Below are positions 53,862 through 61,866 of a DNA stretch of 64,000 nt, one piece after another. Position 1 is the stretch's first letter. Each line of letters starts with the position of its first letter. Both the position numbers and the translations under genes were made by a program. The DNA is taken from assembly GCF_014647975.1 (NCBI RefSeq), contig NZ_BMQF01000002.1, positions 558,001-622,000 of the forward strand. Reading direction: 5' to 3'. The notes beneath the pieces were generated by a model. That model did no database searches and was not told the DNA's origin. It saw nothing but the letters and a program-made list of their open reading frames with translations. The DNA comes from Streptomyces fumigatiscleroticus. GTDB lineage: Bacteria; Actinomycetota; Actinomycetes; Streptomycetales; Streptomycetaceae.

Positions 53862-54398
53862 ATGCGCAGAGGACTCATACACGTACTGGCCTGGACGCTC
53901 GCCACGGGCGCGGCGGTCACCCTGTCGTGGTGGGGTGTCCACACGGTGATGGCGGGCACCGCCTACGACCCGCCCCGGGCCCTGCCCATCACGACGGCCG
54001 ACGCCACCACGCAGGAGTCCAAGCCGGTGGCCTCCTCGACCAGGCGGCCGTCCCCGTCGCACAGTCCGTCGCCGACGCCGAGCGCGACGCCCCGCGAGCC
54101 GACGCCGAGCCCTACCCCGTCGCGGACCGCGACCAAGGCCCCGGCGTCCTCGGCGAGCCCCTCCCCCACCGGCTCCGGCCAGGTCAAGAGCTATGACACC
54201 GACGGCGGTCGCGCGGTCTTCGACCTCGGTACGGCGTCGGCGACCCTGGTGTCGGCCACGCCGGACACGGGCTGGTCGATGCAGGTGTGGAAGACGGAGA
54301 CATGGATCCGGGTGGAATTCGCCTCGGGCGCCGACCGGGTGTCGGTGTTCTGCACCTGGCACGACGGGCCGCCGAGGGTGGAGATCGGAACCTACTGA
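53862..54398 (+). CDS. Small secreted or membrane-anchored protein with Pro/Ser/Thr linker
   Basis: A 178-residue protein with an N-terminal hydrophobic segment (HVLAWTLATGAAVTLSWWGV, residues ~7-26) that may be a signal anchor, a Ser/Thr/Pro-rich stretch (~45-108) and a compact C-terminal beta domain (DTDGGRAVFDLGTASATLVS, WSMQVWKTETWIRVEFASG, SVFCTWHDGPPRVEI). I do not recognise the domain. It is divergent from the response-regulator gene. Confidence 0.75.
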   Translation: MRRGLIHVLAWTLATGAAVTLSWWGVHTVMAGTAYDPPRALPITTADATTQESKPVASSTRRPSPSHSPSPTPSATPREPTPSPTPSRTATKAPASSASPSPTGSGQVKSYDTDGGRAVFDLGTASATLVSATPDTGWSMQVWKTETWIRVEFASGADRVSVFCTWHDGPPRVEIGTY

Positions 54399-54437
54399 AG
54401 GCTTCTCACCGGGCGGGGAGTCGCGGCACGGGCTCCT

Positions 54438-55307
54438 TCAGCCGAACACGGAGGGCGGCGGGGCCGGTGAGGCCACCGCCGCGGCGTCCGTGACGGGGAG
54501 TGCGCCGCCGGTGAAGTCGGTCAGCTCCCGGCCGTGTTCGACGCGGCCCGGGTGCGGGTCGGAGGCGGCCCGGCGGGTCAGCTCGGCGATCGGCAGCGGG
54601 TGGTCGGAGGCGACGAGGACGGCGTTGCCGAAGCGCTTGCCGCGCAGCACGGCCGGGTCCGCGACCAGCGCCAGCTCGGCGAACCGGGCGGCGGCGGTGG
54701 CGATCTGCCCGCGCAGATGGGCCAGCGGCGGACCGTCGGCGAGATTGGCGGCCAGCACACCGCCGGGACGCAGGGCCCTGCGCACCTCGTCGAGGAACTC
54801 GGCCGACGTCAGGTGCGCCGGGGTACGGGCCCCTGCGAACACGTCCGTGATCACCAGGTCCGCCCAGCCGTCGGCCACCTTGGCCAGCCCGGCGCGGGCG
54901 TCTGCGGAGCGCACCCGGATGCGGGCGTTCGGGTCCAGCGGCAGCTCCCGGCGCACCAGTTGGACCAGCGCCGCGTCATGCTCGACGATCTGCTGGGTGG
55001 AGCGCGGCCGGGTGGCGGCGACGTAGCGGGCGAGGGTGAACGCACCGCCGCCGAGATGCACGGCGTGGACGGGCCTGCCGGGCGGTGCGACGAGATCGAT
55101 GACGTGCCCGAGACGGCGCTGGTACTCGAAGGACAGGTACGCCGGGTCGTCCAGGTCGACATGGGACTGCGGGGCCCCGTCGATCAACAGCGTCCAGGCC
55201 CGTGCCCGCTCCCGGTCGGGTATCAGCTCGGCGCGTCCCCCGTCGACCTGTTCGACGACGGCTTCGACGGCGGCCTGTCTGCGCCGGGCGTTCCTGGACT
55301 TTCCCAT
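54438..55307 (-). CDS. Spermidine-synthase-like protein
   Basis: A 289-residue protein of the spermidine/spermine synthase fold. Evidence: YLSFEYQRRLGHVIDL, the cofactor-binding VHLGGGAFTLARYVAAT (equivalent to GGGDG), VEHDAALVQLVRRELPL, ADLVITDVFAGARTPAHL and EVRRALRPGGVLAANLADG. Several aminopropyltransferase polyamine-site acids (for example the DxxD of true SpeE) are not obvious, so it may be a methyltransferase-like relative without polyamine activity. ATG 55307 has no ribosome binding site; the mRNA may be leaderless. It is followed by the gene ending at 54398 in convergent orientation. Confidence 0.8.
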   Translation of the reverse strand: MGKSRNARRRQAAVEAVVEQVDGGRAELIPDRERARAWTLLIDGAPQSHVDLDDPAYLSFEYQRRLGHVIDLVAPPGRPVHAVHLGGGAFTLARYVAATRPRSTQQIVEHDAALVQLVRRELPLDPNARIRVRSADARAGLAKVADGWADLVITDVFAGARTPAHLTSAEFLDEVRRALRPGGVLAANLADGPPLAHLRGQIATAAARFAELALVADPAVLRGKRFGNAVLVASDHPLPIAELTRRAASDPHPGRVEHGRELTDFTGGALPVTDAAAVASPAPPPSVFG

Positions 55308-55342
55308 GGGGTCATTATCCGCGGGTACGGGAGGGAATCGCC

Positions 55343-55711
55343 TCAACAGCAGTTGTCGGCCACCTCGATCAGCCGGGCCGCCTCGCCGAGCGCGGCCCGC
55401 AGCGCGGCCGGATCGGTCGGCAGGTCACGCTCCCCGGGCGGCAGCAGCCAGTCCGACCCCTCCACCGTCTCCGTGCAGGTGCTCCCGGGCACGTCCCAGG
55501 CGGCGGCCGTTCCCGGCGGCACCAGGAATCCGAGCGTGTCACCGCCGTCGTGCAGCACCGGACCCACCGTGTCGCCGGTCCCGCGGCGCAGGATGTCGAC
55601 CGCCTCCAGTCCCTGCCGTGCGGGAACGGTGACGACGTCGCACCCGGCGTCCGGGAACGCCGGCGGCCTGCGGCGCACGCTGATCCGGCTGGTCTCCATC
55701 CCGGCCTCCAT
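55343..55711 (-). CDS. Conserved actinobacterial protein, unknown function
   Basis: A 122-residue protein without a recognised catalytic motif. It contains FPDAGCDVVTVPARQGLEAV, VLHDGGDTLGFLVPPGTAAA, the Trp-rich WDVPGSTCTETVEGSDWLLP and ends ...EVADNCC. The VPPGTAAAW block resembles proteins of the bifunctional DNA primase/polymerase-like group in Streptomyces. AAGGAGG precedes a GTG-GTG-ATG triplet (55717, 55714, 55711); the ATG is used here. Confidence 0.65.
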   Translation of the reverse strand: MEAGMETSRISVRRRPPAFPDAGCDVVTVPARQGLEAVDILRRGTGDTVGPVLHDGGDTLGFLVPPGTAAAWDVPGSTCTETVEGSDWLLPPGERDLPTDPAALRAALGEAARLIEVADNCC

Positions 55712-55984
55712 CACCACAACCCCTCCTTGAACGGGCAGGTCGGGAGTCGGGGCCTCCCGGGCCGAACCGTTCAACGCCGTGGACGGCCGACGGCTACGGC
55801 GCGACTGCGACGCATAGGATGGCACTTCATGGCAGATCTTGGATGAGATATCCGGTTTGTAGCTAAACAAAGCGTGGTGGCATCGTCACAGCCGGTACGT
55901 TCGTGCCGCTGGAGACAGGGTGGTGACCACAGGATCCGCCCTGGTTCCGGCATGGTTCGACGGTTCGCACGAGAGGACCCGGCC

Positions 55985-57463
55985 ATGGCGTCGTCAACGG
56001 TGCCCCCGCCCCAGCCCGACCGGCCACTACAGCCGAACTGCGTTTTCCGGGAATTGCGCGGACAGCGCTCGCCCGCCGAGTTCGCCGCGGCGGTCCGCCG
56101 GGCCGCCCTGGAGGTCGGCGAACGGGTCAGCTGTGACGCGCGGTACATCGGCCGGGTGGAAGCGGGCGAGATTCGCTGTCCCAATTACGCCTACGAACGG
56201 GTGTTCCTGCACATGTTTCCCGGCCGCACGCTGACCGATCTGGGGTTCGCACCCCGCTCGTCCGTACGCGGACGCCGGACGCGCACCGCGGAGGACTCCG
56301 TCGGCCCGGGCGCCGGAAGCCCGGCACCCGCCGGGGACGGGACGCACGCGTCGCCCGAGCCGTACGAGACGCACAGCCAGTACGACACCCACAGCCAGTA
56401 CGAGACGCACAACCAGTACGAGACGCACGAGAACCACGAGGAGAGCGACGTGCTGCGTCGCGCATTCATGACCGGCGGGGGCGCCACGGTGGCCGCCGCC
56501 TCACTGGGCCCCCTCGGGCTCGCCCCGGAGGCCGTCGCGGGGCAGGGCCCCCCGCGACGGGCCGCGGCGAGCGACGCGGGAGCCGTGGAAGAGGCCGTCC
56601 GCCGGATCCGGCTGCTCGACGACCGGCACGGCGCCGACAGCCTCTACCGGCGCGCGGCGACACCGCTGCGCGTCGCGTACGCGCTGCTGGACGCCGGGGC
56701 GACCCGGCAGACGACGGTGGAGCGGCTGTGCTCGGGCGCCGGGGAGCTGGCCATCTCCGTGGGCTGGCTGGCCCACGACTCCGGACGCTTCGACGACGCC
56801 CGTTCCCACTACGCCGAGGCCCTGGCGACCGCCCGGATGACGGGTGATCCCGCGCTGGAGGCGCACGCCTTCTGCAACACGGCGTTCCTCGCGCGGGACG
56901 CCGGGCGGCCCCGCGAGGCCGTACGGGCGGCCCAGGCCGCGCTGCGCGTCGCCCGGCCGCTCGGCTCCCCCCGCCTGTTGTCCCTGCTGTCGCTGCGCGA
57001 GGCGGGCGGCTGGGCGGGGCTCGCCGACCGCGTCGGCTGCGAACAGGCGCTGGCCCGCGCCCAGACCCTCTACGAACGGGGCCCCTCGGACGCCGACCCC
57101 GAGTGGATGAGCTTCTACGGGGAGGCCGAGCTGGAGGGGCTGGAGGCGCAGTGCTGGTCGACGCTGGGCGACTGGCTGCGGGCGGCACGGCACGCGCGCC
57201 GGGCCGGGCAGTTGCAGAACCCGCACTTCACCCGGAACCTCGCCCTGTACACGGCGGAGCTGGCCGACGACCTGGCGCGGGGCGGACACCCCGACGAGGC
57301 GGCGGCGGCGGGCACGCGGGTGCTGGAGCTGCTGGACGAGGTCCAGTCGTCCCGGATCCAGACGATGCTGGCGGGCACGGCACGCGTCCTGCTGCCGCAC
57401 CGCCGCACCTCGGGTGTCTCGGCGTTCCTGGAGAGACACGCCTCGATGCCCCGGACGACATGA
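55985..57463 (+). CDS. NsdA-like regulator with TPR-type helical repeats
   Basis: A 492-residue cytosolic regulator resembling NsdA, a negative regulator of development and antibiotic production in Streptomyces. The N-terminus has a divergent Cro/C1-like helix-turn-helix (FRELRGQRSPAEFAAAVRRA, CDARYIGRVEAGEIRCPNYA, FLHMFPGRTLTDLGF). A low-complexity linker holds four YETHxQ repeats (residues ~127-150). The remainder (~200-480) is a series of paired helices of TPR type (GWLAHDSGRFDDARSHYAEA, AFLARDAGRPREAVRAAQAA). ATG 55985 is used, directly before the conserved start; longer N-termini are open. Confidence 0.82.
   Translation: MASSTVPPPQPDRPLQPNCVFRELRGQRSPAEFAAAVRRAALEVGERVSCDARYIGRVEAGEIRCPNYAYERVFLHMFPGRTLTDLGFAPRSSVRGRRTRTAEDSVGPGAGSPAPAGDGTHASPEPYETHSQYDTHSQYETHNQYETHENHEESDVLRRAFMTGGGATVAAASLGPLGLAPEAVAGQGPPRRAAASDAGAVEEAVRRIRLLDDRHGADSLYRRAATPLRVAYALLDAGATRQTTVERLCSGAGELAISVGWLAHDSGRFDDARSHYAEALATARMTGDPALEAHAFCNTAFLARDAGRPREAVRAAQAALRVARPLGSPRLLSLLSLREAGGWAGLADRVGCEQALARAQTLYERGPSDADPEWMSFYGEAELEGLEAQCWSTLGDWLRAARHARRAGQLQNPHFTRNLALYTAELADDLARGGHPDEAAAAGTRVLELLDEVQSSRIQTMLAGTARVLLPHRRTSGVSAFLERHASMPRTT
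56363..56434 (+). repeat. Four 18-bp coding repeats (YETHSQ) in the NsdA-like gene
   Basis: Units start at 56363, 56381, 56399 and 56417 and encode YETHSQ, YDTHSQ, YETHNQ and YETHEN. High nucleotide identity between units 1 and 3 suggests recent expansion. Copy-number change keeps the frame. Confidence 0.9.
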
Positions 57464-57470
57464 ACCGCCG

Positions 57471-58067
57471 CTATCCGCCGAGGTGGCCGACGTCGTTCCA
57501 GCTCACGATGGCCGGCTCGCCGTACGCCCAGCCCAGGACCGACAGGGACGTCGGGTTGAGGCGCACACGGGCCGCGAAGTCCAGCGGCAGCCCCAGCCAC
57601 CGGGCGCCGATCGACCGCAGTATGTGGCCGTGCGCGAAGACCAGCACGTCGCGGTCGGCCGCGCGGGCCCACGCCACGACCTCGTCGGCCCGGGCCGTCA
57701 GCTCGGCGACGCTCTCCCCCTCGGGTACGCCGTCGCGCCAGATCAGCCAGCCGGGCCGGACGGCCTGGATCTCGCCCGGGGTCATACCCTCGTACGCGCC
57801 GTAGTCCCACTCCATGAGCGTGTCCCAGGTCTCCGCGCGGTCGCCGAAGCCGGCGAGTTCGCAGGTCTCACGCGCGCGGACGAGCGGGCTGGTGCGTATC
57901 TCGGCATCGGGCAGGCCGCCGTAGGGGGCCCGGTGCAGACGCTCGCCGAGCAGCTTCGCGCCCCGTCTGCCCTCGTCCAGGAGGGGTACGTCGGTCCTGC
58001 CGGTGTGCTTGCCGGACAACGACCACTCCGTCTGTCCGTGCCGGGCCAGCAGGATGCGCGGTGCCAT
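57471..58067 (-). CDS. Histidine phosphatase (phosphoglycerate-mutase superfamily)
   Basis: A 198-residue acid-phosphatase-like enzyme. The catalytic motif is [20 protein letters not shown] with His10, the second block is [16 protein letters not shown], the acid is in [15 protein letters not shown], and the second His is in [20 protein letters not shown]. Length and motifs fit cytosolic phosphatases of broad or sugar-phosphate specificity. The preceding 193 bp to the divergent PAP2 gene hold promoters only. Confidence 0.9.
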   Translation of the reverse strand: MAPRILLARHGQTEWSLSGKHTGRTDVPLLDEGRRGAKLLGERLHRAPYGGLPDAEIRTSPLVRARETCELAGFGDRAETWDTLMEWDYGAYEGMTPGEIQAVRPGWLIWRDGVPEGESVAELTARADEVVAWARAADRDVLVFAHGHILRSIGARWLGLPLDFAARVRLNPTSLSVLGWAYGEPAIVSWNDVGHLGG

Positions 58068-58260
58068 GGGGGACCTCTCGGGGCAGGAAACTCAGGTGAC
58101 TCATCCCCATCATCGCGCACCCTGTGCACGGGCAACCCAGCGGGCGATCTCAGCGTCTATCAGGGCCGGGGGCGCTCCACAGGAAGCGCACACGTACGCC
58201 GTAAAGTGACACATCCGGCCCACCGGGCGCCGCGCGAGAACGAAGGGGGAGGACGATCGG

Positions 58261-59214
58261 ATGCCCCACACCGAGACACCGGGCACCGAGGCGGCCCCGA
58301 GGACTCGGCTGCGCTGGTGGACCGAGCTGCCGCTCATCGCCCTCGTCTACGCCTGCTACTCCGTGGGCCGGCTGCTCGCCCGGGGCGACGTCTCCCACGC
58401 CGTCGACCACGGCCTGGCGATCCTGCGGATCGAGAAGGCGCTGCGGCTCAACGCCGAGCACCCGCTCAACCGTCTCTTCACCCGTGAGCCGTGGCTCGGT
58501 GTGCCGGCCGACTTCTGGTACGCGTCGCTGCACTACGTCGTCACTCCCGCGATCCTGGTCTGGCTCTTCAGATCGCGCGCCCCGCACTACCGCGCCGCCC
58601 GCACCTGGCTGATGACGTCCACCTTCATCGGCCTGATCGGCTTCACCCTGCTGCCCACCTGCCCGCCCCGGCTGCTCGCCGCGGGTCACGGCTTCGTGGA
58701 CACCATGGCCCACTACAGCTCCTACGGCTGGTGGGGCGGCGAGGCCAGCGCACCGCGCGGGCTGGGCGGCATGACCAACCAGTACGCGGCCATGCCGAGC
58801 CTGCACGTGGGCTGGGCCCTGTGGTGCGGCGTGATGCTGTGGCGCCACGGCGGTACGCGGGCCACGAAGGTGCTCGGTGTCGTCTATCCGCTGCTGACCA
58901 CGATCGTGGTCATGGGCACCGCCAACCACTACTTCCTCGACGCGGTGGCGGGCGCGGCCGCGATGGGCGCGGGGCTGCTGCTGGCCCCGTTCGTGACGGA
59001 GTACGCGGGCCGGGCCACGGGCTGGCTGACCGGGCGCGTCGCACCGGTCGCGGAGGGCCCCGGGGACGCACGGGCCCCGATTGTCAGTGGCGGATGCCAG
59101 ACTTCCGCGGGTGAGCGATTTCCACGGCAGCGCGAGCAGCGGATCGGAAACGGAGCCGAGCCGGACGCCTCCCCCACCGGCGCGGGGGGCGGGGCTTCGG
59201 CACCGGCTCGCTGA
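58261..59214 (+). CDS. PAP2-type membrane phosphatase / inositol-phosphorylceramide-synthase-like
   Basis: A membrane protein of the PAP2 superfamily with about six helices. The PAP2 catalytic blocks are visible: MTNQYAAMPSLHVGWALWCG (PSxH) and GTANHYFLDAVAGAAAMGAG (second His, HYFLD); the upstream RLLAAGHGFVDTMAHYS belongs to the same luminal site. It probably acts on lipid phosphates or transfers head groups. The coding signature fades after ~59075: the last ~45 codons run through the promoter and first 104 bp of the next gene, with poor codon bias, so the original stop may have been lost. Confidence 0.88.
   Translation: MPHTETPGTEAAPRTRLRWWTELPLIALVYACYSVGRLLARGDVSHAVDHGLAILRIEKALRLNAEHPLNRLFTREPWLGVPADFWYASLHYVVTPAILVWLFRSRAPHYRAARTWLMTSTFIGLIGFTLLPTCPPRLLAAGHGFVDTMAHYSSYGWWGGEASAPRGLGGMTNQYAAMPSLHVGWALWCGVMLWRHGGTRATKVLGVVYPLLTTIVVMGTANHYFLDAVAGAAAMGAGLLLAPFVTEYAGRATGWLTGRVAPVAEGPGDARAPIVSGGCQTSAGERFPRQREQRIGNGAEPDASPTGAGGGASAPAR
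59081..59103 (+). promoter_or_regulatory. DNA-damage (RecA-NDp / PafBC-type) promoter
   Basis: TTGTCAGTGGC (59081-59091), six bases, then CAGACT (59098-59103). This fits the actinobacterial RecA-independent damage promoter (TTGTCRGTG-N8-TAnnnT; TTGTCAGTGGC-N6-TAGggT at Streptomyces recA) with one deviation in the -10. The predicted transcription start is at or within a base of GTG 59111, implying a leaderless mRNA. Confidence 0.8.
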
Positions 59215-60283
59215 GCTGCGCGGTCCCGACGTACCGGCCAAGGCGCTGGACGCGCGCGCCCTGGCGGCCCTCGCGGCCAATCCGGGGTGCAGGCGGCGCG
59301 CGATCCTCGACGGCGCCGGGGTGGACAAGGGGGCGCTGGCGAGCGCGCTGGGCGCGCCGTCGGCCTTCGGCCAGTCGCAGTTCGCCTTCGTGCGAGGCAA
59401 CGCGTTCGAGGCCCGGGTCAAGGCGGACGGCGGCGCGGAACTGCTGCGGCTCGTGCACGAGCGGCTGGACCCGGGCGCCGCGCCGCCCGCCGACGCGCGC
59501 GTGCCCGAGCTGACCGCGACCGGGCCTCGCGGTCGCGCCGCGCGGACGGAGCTGGCGCTGGGCGAGGCGAGTGCGGCCGGCGCCTGGACGCTGCTGGACC
59601 ACCCGATGCTCGCGCTCGACGTCGCGGGCTCCCCGGCCTTCCTGGAGCCGGACGCCGTGGTCGTGCACCCGGACGGCAGCTGGACGGTCGTGGAGATCAA
59701 GTCCTTCCCGATGCTGGACGGCTCAGCCGACCCGGCGAAGGTGGGTGCCGCCGCGCGGCAGGCGGCGGTGTACGTGCTGGCGCTGGAGGAGCTGGCCGCC
59801 CGGCTCGACCCGGTTCCGCCGGTGCGCCACCGCGCCCTGCTCGTCTGCCCGAAGGACTTCTCCAACCTGCCCACCGCCTCCGCCGTGGACGTGCGCAAGC
59901 AGCGCGCGGTGACCAGCCGCCAGCTGGCCCGCCTGACCCGTATCGAGGAGATCGCCGACGCCCTGCCCGAGGGCGTCTGCTTCGCCCCCGATCTGCCCGC
60001 CGAGGAGCTGACGGCCGCGGTGGAGTCGGTCCCGGCGGCGTACGCGCCCGAGTGTCTGTCCGCCTGCGAGCTGGCCTTCCACTGCCGGGCCCGCTCACGC
60101 GCGGACGGCGCGGTCACCGCCCTGGGCCGCCCGGTCCGTGCCGAGCTGGGCGGCCTGACCACCGTCGCCGACGTGCTGGCGGCGGCCCGCGGGGAGACCG
60201 GCGACCCGGCAGACCCGGCGGTGGCGGCGCTGCGCAGAGCGGCGGCCCTGCGCGCCGAGGCGCTGGAGGCGGCATGTCGCTGA
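59111..60283 (+). CDS. RecB/Cas4-like nuclease with predicted [4Fe-4S] cluster
   Basis: A 390-residue PD-(D/E)xK nuclease. The RecB-family elements are in order: VRGNAFEARVKADGG (Gly96, Glu100), Asp181 in FLEPDAVVV, Glu195-x-Lys197 in WTVVEIKSF, and Gln217-x3-Tyr221 in ARQAAVYVL. Cys60 (NPGCRRRA) precedes the core and Cys315, Cys319, Cys325 (PECLSACELAFHCRA) follow it, the one-plus-three layout of the iron-sulfur staple in Cas4, AddB and Dna2. GTG 59111 is chosen because the damage promoter predicts transcription starting at or next to it. The 3' end overlaps the next gene by 10 bp. It probably resects DNA ends or flaps with its operon partners. Confidence 0.85.
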   Translation: MSDFHGSASSGSETEPSRTPPPPARGAGLRHRLAELRGPDVPAKALDARALAALAANPGCRRRAILDGAGVDKGALASALGAPSAFGQSQFAFVRGNAFEARVKADGGAELLRLVHERLDPGAAPPADARVPELTATGPRGRAARTELALGEASAAGAWTLLDHPMLALDVAGSPAFLEPDAVVVHPDGSWTVVEIKSFPMLDGSADPAKVGAAARQAAVYVLALEELAARLDPVPPVRHRALLVCPKDFSNLPTASAVDVRKQRAVTSRQLARLTRIEEIADALPEGVCFAPDLPAEELTAAVESVPAAYAPECLSACELAFHCRARSRADGAVTALGRPVRAELGGLTTVADVLAAARGETGDPADPAVAALRRAAALRAEALEAACR

Positions 60284-61866
60284 TCTCGACACTGGCCCGT
60301 CTGGAGGCCGTCCACACCGGCCGCGCCCAGCCCGCCGCGACCGTGCGCCACCGGCATCTGTCCGAGCGCCCGCTGGTCCTCGTCCCGCTGACCACCGCCG
60401 GCGAGGCCGGCGCCCCGCTGGGCGCGCTGGTCGGCACCGACCGGGACGCGCCGCACCTGCTGGTCGTGGAGCAGCCCCGCGACCGCGATCTGCGGTTCGC
60501 CTTCCTGGCCGAGCTGGCCGACGTCGTGCTGCCGTACATCGACGCCTGCGCCGGGGCCGTGGAGACCGCCGAGCGCACCGAGACCGACCCGGAGACCGGC
60601 AAGCGGGTCAAGGTCGAGGTCGACCTGTGCGCGGACGCGGCCCAGCTGATCGTGCCGAGCCGCGCGGGCATCGACTTCGTACGGCTGCTGGGGCGCTCCA
60701 TGCGTTTCCGGCGCACGGCGGAGCAGGACCCGGAGGCACCGCATCCGGCGCCGCCGCGGGTACCGCTGCTCGGGCGGTGGCTGACCCACTACGGGGAGCG
60801 GGCCCGGGTGCCCGGCTCCTCGCTGCTGCTGGCCATGACCGACGTCCTGGGCCGGCACTGGGCGACCGGCCAGTCCACCCTGGAGGACCAGCACCTCGGG
60901 GCGCTGCTCGCCTGGATCGACCCGCCGGAGGGGATGTCCGGCGCCGAGGCGGCGCTGAGGGCCGAGCTGGAGCGGGACGCCGGGGGGCAGCTGCTGTGCC
61001 CGCCCGCCGGTCCCGCCACCGACCCGGCGTTCGACAACAAGCTGCTCGCCCCCGCCATCGAGCGCTACGACCGGGCCCGCTCCGCCCTGGCCGCCGCCGA
61101 GGACGGAGCCGACGCCGACGAGCGGCTCGCCGCGCTCACCGCCGCCGAGCGGGAGATCCGCGCCCTGGTCGACAGCCGTACCCGGCCCACCTGGGACGCC
61201 GTCTGGCGCGGGCTCGACCTGCTGCGGGCGCTGCCCGAGGGGGCCCGTGTCGAGGAGCGCTGGACCCGGGACCGCTGGTCGTTCACCGGCCACCGCGACC
61301 GGGTCCTGGCCGGCGAGCCCCCGCAGCCGCGCCGCGACGACGCGGTCACGGCCGCGAACAAGCTGGCCACGCGCGAGCGGGAGCAGGCCCGTCTGGAGGC
61401 CCAGGAGGCCCTCGACGACCCGCTGGTGATGGCCGGGCGGCGGCTGGCCGGGGAGGCGTTCGCGGGCGAGGTCACCGATGTCGTCATGGCGTACGGCGAG
61501 GGCAGGCGGCCCGCCCCGCGCCCGCTGGTCACCGTGCGCACGGACGACCGGCCGCAGCTCGGCGAGCGCGCCAAGGTGTACCGCTCGCTGGGGGGACGGC
61601 CGCAGGCGGCCGAGTTCGTGGGGTACGAGGAGGACGGCTCCTGTGTGGTCCTGCGGATCGTGGACAAGATGGGCCGCGGCAAGGAGCCCGAGGCCGGATC
61701 CGTGCCCGAGAAGGGCGACCGGGTCTGCTTCACGCTCTTCGAGCACGAGCAGCGGGGCGGCGCGAAGCTGCCCGATCCGGAACAGACGCCGTGGACGCAC
61801 GGCGGCCCGCCCGGTGAGGCCGTCCCGGAGGCCGCCGATCCGCTGACCGAGGAGGACCTGCTGTGA
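60274..61866 (+). CDS. Unrecognised operon partner of nuclease and helicase (530 aa)
   Basis: No named family is recognised. The N-terminal ~230 residues are mixed alpha/beta (LVLVPLTTAGEAGAPLGALV, HLLVVEQPRDRDLRFAFLAE). The middle has long charged helices (YDRARSALAAAEDGADADER, TREREQARLEAQEALDDP). A beta-rich C-terminal section (~425-505) includes ERAKVYRSLGGRPQAAEFVG, CVVLRIVDKMGRGKEPEAG and DRVCFTLFEHEQRGG. Helical stalk then beta-barrel directly before a Walker A protein is the order in Upf1/Dna2-type SF1B helicases, so this may supply the stalk and 1B barrel of the helicase encoded next. It overlaps its neighbours by 10 and 4 bp, indicating fixed stoichiometry. Confidence 0.75.
   Translation: MSLISTLARLEAVHTGRAQPAATVRHRHLSERPLVLVPLTTAGEAGAPLGALVGTDRDAPHLLVVEQPRDRDLRFAFLAELADVVLPYIDACAGAVETAERTETDPETGKRVKVEVDLCADAAQLIVPSRAGIDFVRLLGRSMRFRRTAEQDPEAPHPAPPRVPLLGRWLTHYGERARVPGSSLLLAMTDVLGRHWATGQSTLEDQHLGALLAWIDPPEGMSGAEAALRAELERDAGGQLLCPPAGPATDPAFDNKLLAPAIERYDRARSALAAAEDGADADERLAALTAAEREIRALVDSRTRPTWDAVWRGLDLLRALPEGARVEERWTRDRWSFTGHRDRVLAGEPPQPRRDDAVTAANKLATREREQARLEAQEALDDPLVMAGRRLAGEAFAGEVTDVVMAYGEGRRPAPRPLVTVRTDDRPQLGERAKVYRSLGGRPQAAEFVGYEEDGSCVVLRIVDKMGRGKEPEAGSVPEKGDRVCFTLFEHEQRGGAKLPDPEQTPWTHGGPPGEAVPEAADPLTEEDLL

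Noticed and set aside
58150..61800. A >1,200-codon antisense frame over the nuclease-helicase operon
   Set aside because: The plus-strand proteins show complete nuclease and helicase motifs; the antisense product has none.
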